A stretch of 64,000 nucleotides of DNA from Hyphomicrobiales bacterium. GTDB taxonomy: Bacteria; Pseudomonadota; Alphaproteobacteria; Rhizobiales; Rhizobiaceae. The position numbers and the translations under genes are program-made. Below, piece after piece: positions 35,803-43,931 of the stretch (position 1 is its first letter; the number at the start of each line of letters is the position of its first letter). The stretch spans positions 1-64,000 of the forward strand of contig UCFC01000029.1 of NCBI GenBank assembly GCA_900471515.1, in the 5' to 3' direction. The notes below the pieces were generated by a model that was given only the letters and a program-made list of their open reading frames with translations, was not told the origin of the DNA and made no database searches.

Positions 35803-36079
35803 TCCGGTATGCCTCGCAATTCCCGGCCAGCCCGGCAGCGCGTCCGGGCCATCGCCTTCGCCCGGATGAACCTTCGCCGTTCCAGCCTTCCATCCCAAGA
35901 CGGACGGATAAGCATGTCATTTCAGAGTAGATAGCCGATTTTTCAAACGAAAGGTATCAAAACACTACCATTATCCACTCTGGCGGCAAAGGCGCGCGGC
36001 AGGAGCCCGCCTCAACAGTATCGTAGTGACACATCTGCGCCCCCGAGACAATTAACGAACCCTTGCCTTTGCATGGCTC

Positions 36080-36094
36080 TTAACCTGTTGTTAA
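36080..36094. promoter_or_regulatory. CtrA-box candidate (TTAA-N7-TTAA)
   Basis: TTAACCTGTTGTTAA matches the full CtrA consensus TTAA-N7-TTAA exactly. It sits in the 463-bp AT-rich divergent region between the GPR/RgsE-like gene and the orphan Hpt gene. A further TTAACCAT half site lies at 36154-36161. Either gene could be the target. No other feature was recognised in this gap. Confidence 0.55.
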
Positions 36095-36265
36095 CACCTT
36101 TAAATTTCGGAAGCCGCCCAAAAGCCGATATTTTAGCGTTATTTAAGGGACGTTAACCATACGGTCAGATTTCCGTCGCGAAGGCGCCGGAATTTAACGG
36201 GATCGCCATTCTCCGACCGCACAACGGAAGCAAGCGCGGACGATACAAGACGGGAGAATTGGCAA

Positions 36266-36637
36266 ATGGCAGCAATGAATATCGCATTCGAGGCACCGGA
36301 CAATTCCACGGGTCCTTCGCCTTCCAAGGTCCGGCCGATCGACCTTGTTCACCTTGCGCGCCAGACGATGGGCGACAAGACGGTGGAAATCGAAGTTCTC
36401 CAGATGTTTGCGCGCCAGGCGCGGGCCTGCCTGCAGGAGATCGCAAGCGGCGAAACCGCCAAGGTGGGCGCTGCGGCACATCGCCTGAAGGGAGCCGCAA
36501 GCTCCGTCGGCGCCTTCCGGGTTTCGCAGTCGGCCGAAGCGGTGGAAGAGAACAATGGCGACGCCGCCGCGATGGCGGCGCTCGGCGCGGCTGTCGTCGA
36601 TGCGGAGAATTTCATTCTGAAACTCTGCCGCGGATAA
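36266..36637 (+). CDS. Orphan Hpt (histidine phosphotransfer) protein
   Basis: A 123-residue single-domain phosphotransfer protein. The phosphorylatable His72 lies in the canonical AAHRLKGAASSVGA motif, on a four-helix bundle spanning about residues 25-120. The first 25 residues are disordered. No kinase or receiver domain is attached and no sensor is adjacent, so it must serve partners encoded elsewhere. It is not ChpT, which has a different fold and is longer. ATG 36266 has GGGAGAA upstream. Divergent from the polar-growth gene with a CtrA-like site between them; ended by a good terminator. Confidence 0.87.
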   Translation: MAAMNIAFEAPDNSTGPSPSKVRPIDLVHLARQTMGDKTVEIEVLQMFARQARACLQEIASGETAKVGAAAHRLKGAASSVGAFRVSQSAEAVEENNGDAAAMAALGAAVVDAENFILKLCRG

Positions 36638-36662
36638 GGCAGGACAGATCGGCAAGACACCA

Positions 36663-36698
36663 GGCCCGCTGTTCCATTCGGGAACGGCGGGTCTTTTT
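36663..36698 (+). terminator. Rho-independent terminator after the Hpt gene
   Basis: GCCCGCTGTTCC pairs with GGAACGGCGGGT (one wobble, one mismatch) around a short loop, followed by CTTTTT on the plus strand. Confidence 0.8.
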
Positions 36699-36840
36699 GC
36701 GACCAGGGCCATGACGCATTCTGAATGGCGCAAGCCTGCCCGATCTGCGACGTTCGAGGCATGCCGGCAATGTTGACTGACACGCCGAATTGTCGGAAGA
36801 AAATCCGCCCATCTCCTACGAAAGACCGGAAATAGTCCTG

Positions 36841-37161
36841 ATGCCCAAACTTACCATCGTCGCCTTTGACGGAACGCGCTTCGATCTCGATGTCGATCAA
36901 GGCTCCACCGTGATGGAGAACGCGGTCCGCAATTCCGTGCCCGGCATCGAGGCCGAATGCGGCGGCGCCTGCGCCTGTGCGACCTGTCACGTCTATGTCG
37001 ACGAGCAGTGGAGCGAAATCGTCGGCCCGCCGGAGGCGATGGAAGAGGATATGCTGGATTTCGCCTTTGACGTGCGTCCGACCTCGCGCCTTTCCTGTCA
37101 GATCAGGATGAAGGCCGCCTATGACGGGCTGACCGTTCACGTGCCGGAACGGCAGGCCTGA
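36841..37161 (+). CDS. 2Fe-2S ferredoxin, adrenodoxin type
   Basis: A 106-residue electron carrier with a [2Fe-2S] cluster. Ligands are Cys40, Cys46, Cys49 (CX5CX2C in ECGGACACATC) and Cys86 (RLSCQI), the vertebrate/adrenodoxin-type spacing used by bacterial Isc-type ferredoxins and P450 partners. An extra Cys44 lies within the cluster loop. Start ATG 36841 has GGAAAT upstream and gives MPKLTIVAFDG; the frame extends to 36790 without need. No isc or P450 gene is nearby, so the redox partner is unknown. In rhizobia such proteins are often called FdxB. Confidence 0.93.
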   Translation: MPKLTIVAFDGTRFDLDVDQGSTVMENAVRNSVPGIEAECGGACACATCHVYVDEQWSEIVGPPEAMEEDMLDFAFDVRPTSRLSCQIRMKAAYDGLTVHVPERQA

Positions 37162-37188
37162 TTTTCCCGCAAGCTCTTCAAAAAGAGA

Positions 37189-37215
37189 GCCTCGCACGCC
37201 GGAGGCGGGCGAGGC
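37189..37215 (-). terminator. Strong hairpin with minus-strand U tract
   Basis: GCCTCGC-A-CGCC / GGCG-G-GCGAGGC forms an 11-bp stem with one mismatch and a 3-nt loop. On the minus strand it is followed by TCTCTTTTTG. It therefore looks like the terminator of a minus-strand transcript, yet the nearest annotated minus gene ends 240 bp away, which points to an additional small transcript between. Confidence 0.6.
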
Positions 37216-37231
37216 GAGGCGGGCGCATTAC

Positions 37232-37327
37232 CTACGGATGAGGGAGGAACACCCGCGGCTTCGGAACGCGCCAGGAGAACACAGTCACGAAAGCCAGCTG
37301 CCTCACTGCACTTTCGAATATAGTCAT
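37232..37327 (-). CDS. Candidate small protein gene (31 residues)
   Basis: A short frame beginning MTIFESAVRQLAFVTVF and ending with a basic/Pro-rich tail, fully inside the 293-bp gap between the ferredoxin and the DUF922 gene. It stops 17 nt before a strong hairpin with a U tract on the same strand, so frame plus terminator look like one small transcription unit. No clear Shine-Dalgarno (GGAACGCGGTAAT precedes the ATG). It could equally be a non-coding small RNA. I do not recognise a family. Confidence 0.35.
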   Translation of the reverse strand: MTIFESAVRQLAFVTVFSWRVPKPRVFLPHP

Positions 37328-37454
37328 ATTACCGCGTTCCGGTTGAGTCCACCAGAATGAAAAATGACCGGTAAAAGGCTGTGACGTCCACAAGCTTCGC
37401 ACAGGTTTCATTGCGCAGCTAACGATCTCTGCTCGCCCTTAGGGCAAAAAAGGC

Positions 37455-38081
37455 TTATCTTTCGCCGCCCTTGCCTCTGAGTCTGTTATTGAGCAGCCGC
37501 AGCATGCGATTCTGGAAATTGACCGCCTCGACCCGGTCGAATCGCGCCTGCAACCTGTCGTGCTCTTCTATTCCGCGAGCCGACCTGTCCGAAACGAGTT
37601 CCTGCATGAGCTCGCAGCTGCGCTGCGCAGGCAGCGCCTTCAGTTCGCGTTCCATGGCGCGCGCCTGGGTGCGGGCGATCTCGGCATGGCGCTCCTCGTG
37701 GCGCTTGATGTCGCTCGACAGCGCATCCCAGATCATCGACAGTTCGCGGCTCGCGCCCTTGCGGTTGCGCCAGCGCGGCATGATGATCTGCGTGTGGACC
37801 GTGACCTTGACGTTGCCGACGCGGCAGCGGCCATTGTCCTGGATATAGGTCGCCTCGCCGCCGAAGCGGATCTTGGTGGCGCCGGGATGGCGGGCCGAGG
37901 AGCCGTTCGCCGTCGGGCCGCGCCGGCTCAGTTCGTCGTCCAGCTCGTCGGCCGTCTTTCCCTTGATGTCGAAATAGGAATAGCTTTTCGTCGCAATGAC
38001 TTCGGCTGCCGCGGTGCCGCAGAAAAAGGCAATCATAAAAAAGGCGATGGGCAGGCGCATATAACGCAACGCAAGCGGCAT
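37455..38081 (-). CDS. DUF922 putative secreted Zn-dependent protease
   Basis: A 208-residue exported protein. An N-terminal signal peptide (about residues 1-26, LPIAFFMIAFFCGTAAAEV) is followed by the DUF922 domain: YSYFDIKGKTADELDDELSRRGP, VTVHTQIIMPRWRNRKGA, and HEERHAEIARTQA, whose HEXXH-type motif gives the predicted zinc protease activity. Activity of the family has not been established to my knowledge. Start ATG 38081 chosen; ATG 38060 (MRLPIAFF) is also possible. Divergent from folP. Confidence 0.85.
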   Translation of the reverse strand: MPLALRYMRLPIAFFMIAFFCGTAAAEVIATKSYSYFDIKGKTADELDDELSRRGPTANGSSARHPGATKIRFGGEATYIQDNGRCRVGNVKVTVHTQIIMPRWRNRKGASRELSMIWDALSSDIKRHEERHAEIARTQARAMERELKALPAQRSCELMQELVSDRSARGIEEHDRLQARFDRVEAVNFQNRMLRLLNNRLRGKGGER

Positions 38082-38287
38082 TCTGAACTGTACCCGTGTT
38101 GAAGTTCGGGGGAGCTTGGGGCATAGCCACCGCAAGCGCAATATCGGACGGCGGCTTTTTTGGCTACAGCATGCCGCGCAAAAGTGCGAAACGGCTCTGC
38201 GGCAACGAGATGGGCCGGACAGATTCGAAGCCCGGCGGGCCGATCCGCGGCTGCGACAGGCTTCGGCGAGGAGACGGGACGAAACGG

Positions 38288-39181
38288 ATGAAGCAGCTGG
38301 AAAGCAGTGTCTGGCGCGTGGCCCATGGCCGCGAGATCGCGCTCAACGGGCGCTCGGCGATCATGGCGATCGTCAACGTGACGCCCGATTCCTTTTCCGA
38401 CGGCGGGCGCTACGACACGGTGGAGAGCGCCGTCGAACACGCGCTGCAGGCGGTCGCCGACGGGGCCGACATTCTCGACATAGGCGGGGAATCGACGCGG
38501 CCGGACGCGGCCCCCGTCAGCCCGGCGGAGGAACAGGCGCGCGTGCTGCCGGTCATCGAGGCGCTCAGGGCGCGCACGCAAGCCCTGATTTCCATCGATA
38601 CCTATCGCGCCGAAACGGCGCGGCTTGCCATCGGCGCCGGCGCCCATATCGTCAACGATGTCTTCGGCCTGCAGAAGGAGCCTGCCATCGCCGCGCTTTC
38701 GGCAGAGACCGGGGCGGGGCTCTGCATCATGCATACGGGCCGCGACCGGGCAAAGCTTGCCGATATCATCGACGACCAGGTCTTCTTTCTCGAGCGCTCG
38801 CTGGAAATCGCGTCTGCCGCCGGTGTCGGGCGCGACCGCATCGTGCTCGATCCCGGCTTCGGCTTTGCCAAGGAGACGCCGGAAGAAAATCTGGAACTGA
38901 TGGCACGTTTCGAAGAGCTGCACCGTTTCGGCCTGCCGCTTCTGGCCGGCACCTCGCGCAAGCGCTTCCTGGGCGCCGTCACCGGCCGGCAGCCGGCCGA
39001 GCGTGATGCCGCCACGGCTGCGACAAGCGCGCTTCTGAGGCTGCAGGGTGCCGCTGTTTTTCGCGTGCACAATGTCGCAATCAACAGGGATGCGCTTGCC
39101 GTCGCCGATGCTATGCTGGCCGCCCGGAACAGCAATTCCAAGGCGGGTCGCGATCCTTCAGGTCCGCGCATCCCGCTTTAA
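38288..39181 (+). CDS. folP: Dihydropteroate synthase
   Basis: Condenses 6-hydroxymethyl-7,8-dihydropterin diphosphate with p-aminobenzoate in folate synthesis; the sulfonamide target. The 297-residue protein has the expected TIM-barrel motifs: AIVNVTPDSFSDGG (about 26-39), LDIGGESTRP (about 63-72), IVLDPGFGFAK, and GTSRKRFLG. Start ATG 38288 chosen over an upstream frame to 38096, because MKQLESSVWRV is the natural beginning. First gene of a compact folP-folB-folK cluster. Confidence 0.96.
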   Translation: MKQLESSVWRVAHGREIALNGRSAIMAIVNVTPDSFSDGGRYDTVESAVEHALQAVADGADILDIGGESTRPDAAPVSPAEEQARVLPVIEALRARTQALISIDTYRAETARLAIGAGAHIVNDVFGLQKEPAIAALSAETGAGLCIMHTGRDRAKLADIIDDQVFFLERSLEIASAAGVGRDRIVLDPGFGFAKETPEENLELMARFEELHRFGLPLLAGTSRKRFLGAVTGRQPAERDAATAATSALLRLQGAAVFRVHNVAINRDALAVADAMLAARNSNSKAGRDPSGPRIPL

Positions 39182-39257
39182 GTCTTTGTTTTACGCATGT
39201 CGCTATCGCAAGGGTGCCGCACACCTTCGCACGACACGCTCTAGAGAAGAGGCCGTC

Positions 39258-39626
39258 ATGGGCACCTATACGATCCTGATGCAGAACTGCGCCTTCTTCG
39301 CCCGCCACGGCGTGCATGCCGAGGAGGAATTCCTTGGCCAGCGTTTCTTCGTGGATGCCGAACTGGAGGTGGAAGCGGGCAGCGCGCTGGAAAACGATTC
39401 CATCGACGAAACCGTGCATTACGGCACCGCCTTCACCATCATCGAGGAAATCGTCGTCGGCCAGCGGCGCTACCTGATCGAGGCGCTGGCGCTCGATATC
39501 GCCAAGGGACTGTGCAGGAAATTCCCGCAGATCATCCGGGCCAGGATCACCGTGCGCAAGCCGAATGCGCCGATCCCCGGCGTGCTCGACTTCGTGCAGG
39601 TGACCGTTGAGCATCGTGCCCGATAA
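39258..39626 (+). CDS. folB: Dihydroneopterin aldolase
   Basis: Converts 7,8-dihydroneopterin to 6-hydroxymethyl-7,8-dihydropterin plus glycolaldehyde. The 122-residue, tunnel-fold enzyme shows FFARHGVHAEEEFLGQRFFVDAELE (substrate-binding Glu), DSIDETVHYGTAF, the catalytic Lys in ITVRKPNAPIPG, and the family C-terminus. ATG 39258 with AAGAGG upstream. It lies 76 bp after folP and its last 20 bp overlap folK, so the three are translated from one message. Confidence 0.95.
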   Translation: MGTYTILMQNCAFFARHGVHAEEEFLGQRFFVDAELEVEAGSALENDSIDETVHYGTAFTIIEEIVVGQRRYLIEALALDIAKGLCRKFPQIIRARITVRKPNAPIPGVLDFVQVTVEHRAR

Positions 39627-40134
39627 TCCCTTCCGTCTCGCAACGCTTGGCCTCGGCGGCAATATAGGCGATCCGGTCAGGGCGATGGCGGCAGCGCTTG
39701 CCACGCTCGACGCCCGCGCGGACTGCCGGGTGGCCGCCGTCTCCCGGCTCTACCGCACGCCGCCCTGGGGCAAGACCGACCAGTCCTATTTCTTCAACGC
39801 CTGCGCGGCGGTGGAAACGCTGATGGCGCCGGAAGCGCTGCTCGACCTCTGCCTGTCGATCGAGCGGGAGATGAAGCGCGAGCGCATCGAGCGCTGGGGG
39901 CCGCGCACGCTCGATATCGACGTGCTGACCTTCGAGGGCGTCGAGCAGGACGCGCCGCGGCTGGAACTGCCGCATCCGCGCATGACGGAGCGGGGCTTCG
40001 TGCTGATGCCGCTTGCCGATATCGCGCCCGCACTCACGGTCCGGGGCAGGGCTGTCTCCGACTGGCTGGCCGGCGCCGACGTCGCGGGTATCGAGATCGC
40101 CAACGAGGACCGCGGCTGGTGGCGCAGGCCCTGA
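39607..40134 (+). CDS. folK: 2-amino-4-hydroxy-6-hydroxymethyldihydropteridine pyrophosphokinase
   Basis: Pyrophosphorylates 6-hydroxymethyl-7,8-dihydropterin, feeding FolP. The 175-residue HPPK has LGLGGNIGDP at the N-terminus, VSRLYRTPPWGKTDQSYFFNACAAVET, the metal/ATP signature RWGPRTLDIDVLTF, and PHPRMTERGFVLMPLADIAP. The start is TTG 39607 inside the folB end, with AGGTGA upstream; GTG 39616 is the alternative. The 20-bp overlap with folB suggests translational coupling. Three consecutive steps of the folate pathway are thus encoded together. Confidence 0.95.
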   Translation: MSIVPDNPFRLATLGLGGNIGDPVRAMAAALATLDARADCRVAAVSRLYRTPPWGKTDQSYFFNACAAVETLMAPEALLDLCLSIEREMKRERIERWGPRTLDIDVLTFEGVEQDAPRLELPHPRMTERGFVLMPLADIAPALTVRGRAVSDWLAGADVAGIEIANEDRGWWRRP

Positions 40135-40161
40135 CGGCATAAAGCCCTGCCGAGCCTGTGT

Positions 40162-40392
40162 TCAGGGCGAATTGATGCTGGGCAGGAAATCCTCCACCTG
40201 CTTGCGGTCAGCGGCAGACAGCGGCTGAACCCGTTCCTGCCAGAAACGTTCGGCCTCCGGCGGGTCTTTTTCCCATTGGCGCACAGTGGTGATGTTGTCG
40301 TCGATCTTGCAGCGGCGGCGTCCACCAAGGCGCAGATATTCCTCGGCGAGCCGCAGGCTCTTGGTGGAAGTATCCTTGTCGTCCGTGTTCAT
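40162..40392 (-). CDS. Hypothetical small protein (76 residues)
   Basis: A short soluble, charged protein: MNTDDKDTSTKSLRLAEEYL, then a basic RRRCKIDDN stretch, WEKDPPEAERFWQERV and AADRKQVEDFLPS. Strong AAGGAGG 8 nt before ATG 40392 supports real translation. No TM or signal peptide. I do not recognise a characterised family. Convergent with folK. Confidence 0.7.
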   Translation of the reverse strand: MNTDDKDTSTKSLRLAEEYLRLGGRRRCKIDDNITTVRQWEKDPPEAERFWQERVQPLSAADRKQVEDFLPSINSP

Positions 40393-40497
40393 GTCATCGG
40401 CCTCCTTGGTTGCGTGGGGGACAAGCCCCGGCATCCAGGAAGAACGACGTGCGAGGGGAAACGATCCCGCTCGGCGATAAATTTTCGGCCAAACAAA

Positions 40498-40519
40498 AAG
40501 CGGCGGGAGACCGCCGCTT
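40498..40519 (-). terminator. Rho-independent terminator of the 40545-41096 gene
   Basis: Perfect 9-bp stem AAGCGGCGG/CCGCCGCTT with a GAGA (minus UCUC) loop, followed on the minus strand by TTTGTTT. Confidence 0.85.
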
Positions 40520-40544
40520 GGAAAACCCGCCAGAAGCAGACGGC

Positions 40545-41096
40545 TTACTGGATGGAGCCGACCGCCATTTCGTCCACCTGGCGCGTCAGGGTCAGGCCGA
40601 TGACCGGGATCATCTGGCTTTCCACCTTGACCGAAACGGTGACGTTCATGGTCTTGTCGTCGCGCACGCGGGCGATCATGGCGCCGTTCAGCTTGGCGCG
40701 GTTGATGCCGACGACGACGGTATCGTCGGTGACGGCGCCGGAAACGACATCGAGGCCCTTGCCTTCGGCTCCGTCAAGGAACTTGCCCTTGTAGGTGGAA
40801 CCGGACTGGGAAATGACGGCAGTCATCGGCTGCTTGAAGACGCCGACGCGGCAGGTGCCGTCCAGCTTGATGCCGGCAGAGGAATCCTCGGTCGGCGAGC
40901 CGACGAGATTGCAGGTGAACTTGGTGCCCTTGTATTTGCCGGCGACGATTTCGCCCGGACCCTTCCAGGTGCCGGCAACGGATTCGAAGAAGGCCTTGTC
41001 GCGGGTTGCGGCAGTGGCGTTGGAAGCGACGTCTGCCACCGGAGACAATGCCGCGGCGGCCAGGCCGCATACAAAAAGAAACTTGCGCGAGTACAT
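40545..41096 (-). CDS. Uncharacterised secreted protein
   Basis: A 183-residue exported protein with a clear signal peptide (KFLFVCGLAAAALSPVADVASNATA, cleavage near residue 30). The mature part appears all-beta, with AGTWKGPGEIVAGKYKGTKFTCNLVGS and a lipocalin-like rhythm of alternating strands, and a single pair of Cys residues that could form a disulfide. Similar hypothetical proteins occur across Rhizobiales, but no function is known to me. ATG 41096 with AAGGAAA upstream; monocistronic with its own terminator. Confidence 0.75.
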   Translation of the reverse strand: MYSRKFLFVCGLAAAALSPVADVASNATAATRDKAFFESVAGTWKGPGEIVAGKYKGTKFTCNLVGSPTEDSSAGIKLDGTCRVGVFKQPMTAVISQSGSTYKGKFLDGAEGKGLDVVSGAVTDDTVVVGINRAKLNGAMIARVRDDKTMNVTVSVKVESQMIPVIGLTLTRQVDEMAVGSIQ

Positions 41097-41307
41097 GGAT
41101 TTTCCTTGGCAAACACCACTCGGGAACTGATCGGAAGTTTTGCCGAAGAATGGTTAATCATTTCTTTCCGGCGGCGCTGAAATGCATGGAGATACAAGGC
41201 TTTCGCAAGGCGACGTCTCTGAGGCCGCAGCTATAGCGCCTTGAATCCGCTATGATTTTTCGCGCCACCCGAAATCGGCCGGCAATGCGGCGAAATTCGC
41301 CGCCTTC

Positions 41308-42387
41308 TTAAGGATTGCCGTTGCGTGCCGTCATCGAGGGCGTCAGGTCGGCGATGAAATCGCCGATTCCCGGCCGTTTCAGCGCGCGGAAGGTCAGCGG
41401 GCGGCAGAGATCCATGGCGGCAATGCCGATGCGCGCCGTCATCAGGCCGTTGATGACGCCTTCGCCGAGTCGGGCCGACAGCTTCGAGGCAAGGCCGTGG
41501 CCAAGGACCTGCTGCACCAGGCTGTCGCCGACAGCGATCGAGCCGGTCACGGCAAGGTGGGCGAGCACGTCGCGCATCAGTCGCAGCATGCCGAGCGTGC
41601 CGGGCCGGCCGCCATAGAGTTCGGCCATGGCGCGGATCAGGCGGGCGGACTCGTAGAGCACGTAGAGCAGATCGACGACGGCGCGCGGGCTGACGGCGGT
41701 GACGATCGACACGCGCTTGGAGGAATTGACGATCAGCGCGCGTGCCCGGCGGTCGAGCGGGGCAAGCAGCTCGCGCTCGGCAAGCGCAATCAGATGCGGC
41801 GCGTCGATGACCTCGCCTTCGGTCTCCTTCAGCGTGGCGCGGCCCCTGGCGGTTTCAGGCTTGCTGGCAAGCAGCCCCGTCAGGCGGGCGACGACCGCGC
41901 GCGCCCTGGCGGGGCGGGTTTCCAGGATCGCGGCATCGGCTTCGGCCTTGACGGTCTGCACGGCGGCAAGGCGCATCATGCCCGCCGTCTCGCGGATGGC
42001 GATGGCGATAACGGCGAGGATGCCGATCGCGAGGACGGCAAGCGCGGTGTAACCGAGCCAGTCGGCGCGGCTGAAGAGATCGCGGATCAGCCGGTCGGTC
42101 CACAGGCCGAAGGCGAGCGACAGCAGGATGCCGAAGGCGCCGGCGGCAATGCCGGCAAGGGAGGTGCGACGCTTGCGCGGGCTGGCGACAGGCAGCGGGC
42201 TCGGATCCTGTTCCGGATTGAGGAAGGGATCGTCCTCGTCCGGCGTCAGCACGACCTCGCCGGAGAAGCTTGCCGGCTTGCGGCGCTCGGCGCGCGGCGT
42301 TTCGGGCGCGGCGTTCTCTTCCTCGTAAGCGAAGGCGGCAGGCGCCCGGCGCGGCGGATTGGGCTGGTCGATCGGCGGCTTGCTCAT
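41308..42387 (-). CDS. YcjF-family (TIGR01620) membrane protein
   Basis: A 359-residue inner-membrane protein of the YcjF/TIGR01620 family. A Pro-rich cytoplasmic N-terminus (1-75) precedes two TM segments (about 77-97 and 109-131), then a soluble domain ending with a conserved hydrophobic region (RLMRDVLAHLAVTGSIAVGDSLVQQVLGHGLASKLSARLGEGVINGLMTARIG). The start overlaps the upstream ycjX-like stop by 4 nt. In enterobacteria ycjX-ycjF belongs to the phage-shock regulon; psp genes are absent here. Exact function unknown, probably envelope stress. Confidence 0.87.
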   Translation of the reverse strand: MSKPPIDQPNPPRRAPAAFAYEEENAAPETPRAERRKPASFSGEVVLTPDEDDPFLNPEQDPSPLPVASPRKRRTSLAGIAAGAFGILLSLAFGLWTDRLIRDLFSRADWLGYTALAVLAIGILAVIAIAIRETAGMMRLAAVQTVKAEADAAILETRPARARAVVARLTGLLASKPETARGRATLKETEGEVIDAPHLIALAERELLAPLDRRARALIVNSSKRVSIVTAVSPRAVVDLLYVLYESARLIRAMAELYGGRPGTLGMLRLMRDVLAHLAVTGSIAVGDSLVQQVLGHGLASKLSARLGEGVINGLMTARIGIAAMDLCRPLTFRALKRPGIGDFIADLTPSMTARNGNP

Positions 42388-43859
42388 GCGAGGCGATCTC
42401 CGAACAGGAACTGCATGGCGCGGTCGAGGCGGATATGCGGCACGGAAAGCTTGATGCCGCCGCCGGTTTCCTCGAGCTGCGGCGGGCGGAAGCGCACGAC
42501 GCTGACGTCGGGCAGTTCGACCGAACTGTCGCCGGCCTCGATGCGCTCGAACAGGCTTTCCGGATTGTCCGGCAGATCGCCGGGGAAGATCGCCGTCTTG
42601 CGCTCGCCGTCGAAGGTTTCGCCGGCGATCCTTTCGCCGGCCATGGGCGTGCCGACGATGACGGGCAGGTCGTGGCCGTCGCGGCGCACGGTCGCCTCGC
42701 GCGTGGCGCGCACGGAGGCGAGCGCCATGACGTCGATGCCGGCGCCGGCCATGCCGATGCGGTCGATGGCGCGATCGACGAGGCGGCGCGTCAGCCGGTC
42801 CAGCCGGTCATGGCTTTCGTGGTGCAGGTGGTCGGCCTTGGTGGCGGCGACCAGAACGCGGTCGATGCGCCGGCCGAGCAGCGACGACAGGATTGAATTG
42901 GTGCCGGGGCGGAAGCAGGCGAGCACGTCGGTCAGGGCGCGCTCCAGATCCTGCACGGCCTCCGGGCCGCGGTTCATCGCCTGCAGCGCATCGACCAGCA
43001 CGATCTGCCGGTCGAGCCTGGCAAAATGCTCGCGGAAGAAGGGTTTGACGACGACGGACTTATAGGCCTCGTAACGGCGCTCCATCATCGCCCAGAGCGA
43101 GCCGCGCCCGGCGCGGCCCTCGGGCGGCAGGGCAAGCGGGGCAAAGGTCAGGGCAGGGGAGCCGTCGAGATCGCCGGGCAGCAGGAAACGGCCGGGCGGC
43201 AGGGTGGAGAGCGAGCGCTCGTCCGTCTTGCAGGCCTTCAGATAATCGGCAAAGCTCGCGGAAAGCGCGCGGGCGGCCATCTCGTCGGCCGTGGCGTGGA
43301 TATCCGTTGCCTTGGTCAGCGCCAGCCAGCGGCTCGACAATTCCCGGCGGATGCCGGTTGCGGCAAGAGCGATGGTTTCCTCGCTGAAGGTGCGGAAATC
43401 CTTGCCGAGCAGCGGCAGGTCCAGCAGCCACTCGCCGGGATAATCGACGATATCGATCGACAGGCGACCGGGCGAGAACATGCGCGTCCAGGAACTGGCG
43501 CTCTGATAGTCGAGCGTGATGCGCAGCTCGGAAATCGCGCGGGTGGAATCCGGCCAGATGCGCTCCTTCACCAGCGCGCGGATATGATCCTCGTACTGGA
43601 AACGCGGCACGGCGTCATCTGGCTGCGGCTCCAGGCGAACGGCCGAAACGCGGCCGGACTGCACCGCCTCGAAGAGCGGCAGCCGGCCGCCATGCAGGAG
43701 ATTGTGGACCAGCGACGAAATGAAGACCGTCTTGCCGGAACGGGAAAGGCCGGTGACGCCGAGCCGGATGGTCGGATTGACGAGACCGCTGGCACGGTCG
43801 GCAAGGTTATCAAGCGCGATCAGCGCATCGTCGGCAAAGGTTGTCAGGCGTGGCGGCAA
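42384..43859 (-). CDS. YcjX-family (DUF463) P-loop NTPase
   Basis: A 491-residue cytoplasmic GTPase-like protein of the YcjX family. The Walker A motif GLSRSGKT is at residues 37-44; IDIVDYPGEWLLDLPLL is the Walker B/G3-like segment, and LVAATKADHLHHESHDRL provides a TKAD G4-like motif. The start is TTG 43859 with CAGGGA upstream; no ATG or GTG lies in a better position. It overlaps the ycjF-like gene by 4 nt, so the two are coupled, as in E. coli. Length is typical of the family (about 465-490). Confidence 0.9.
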   Translation of the reverse strand: MPPRLTTFADDALIALDNLADRASGLVNPTIRLGVTGLSRSGKTVFISSLVHNLLHGGRLPLFEAVQSGRVSAVRLEPQPDDAVPRFQYEDHIRALVKERIWPDSTRAISELRITLDYQSASSWTRMFSPGRLSIDIVDYPGEWLLDLPLLGKDFRTFSEETIALAATGIRRELSSRWLALTKATDIHATADEMAARALSASFADYLKACKTDERSLSTLPPGRFLLPGDLDGSPALTFAPLALPPEGRAGRGSLWAMMERRYEAYKSVVVKPFFREHFARLDRQIVLVDALQAMNRGPEAVQDLERALTDVLACFRPGTNSILSSLLGRRIDRVLVAATKADHLHHESHDRLDRLTRRLVDRAIDRIGMAGAGIDVMALASVRATREATVRRDGHDLPVIVGTPMAGERIAGETFDGERKTAIFPGDLPDNPESLFERIEAGDSSVELPDVSVVRFRPPQLEETGGGIKLSVPHIRLDRAMQFLFGDRLA

Positions 43860-43931
43860 ATCGGGATCCCTGATGGCACTGTCCGCAATATAGGAAACCG
43901 TCGCTGCCTGAAAAAGAAGCGGCGCGAAAGC

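Noticed and set aside
29083..35934. A 2,283-codon open frame antisense to the GPR/RgsE-like gene
   Set aside because: It is Gly/Arg/His/Asp-rich with internal pseudo-repeats mirroring the sense repeats, as expected for the complement of a high-GC gene with biased codons. The sense protein has TM segments and a recognisable family.
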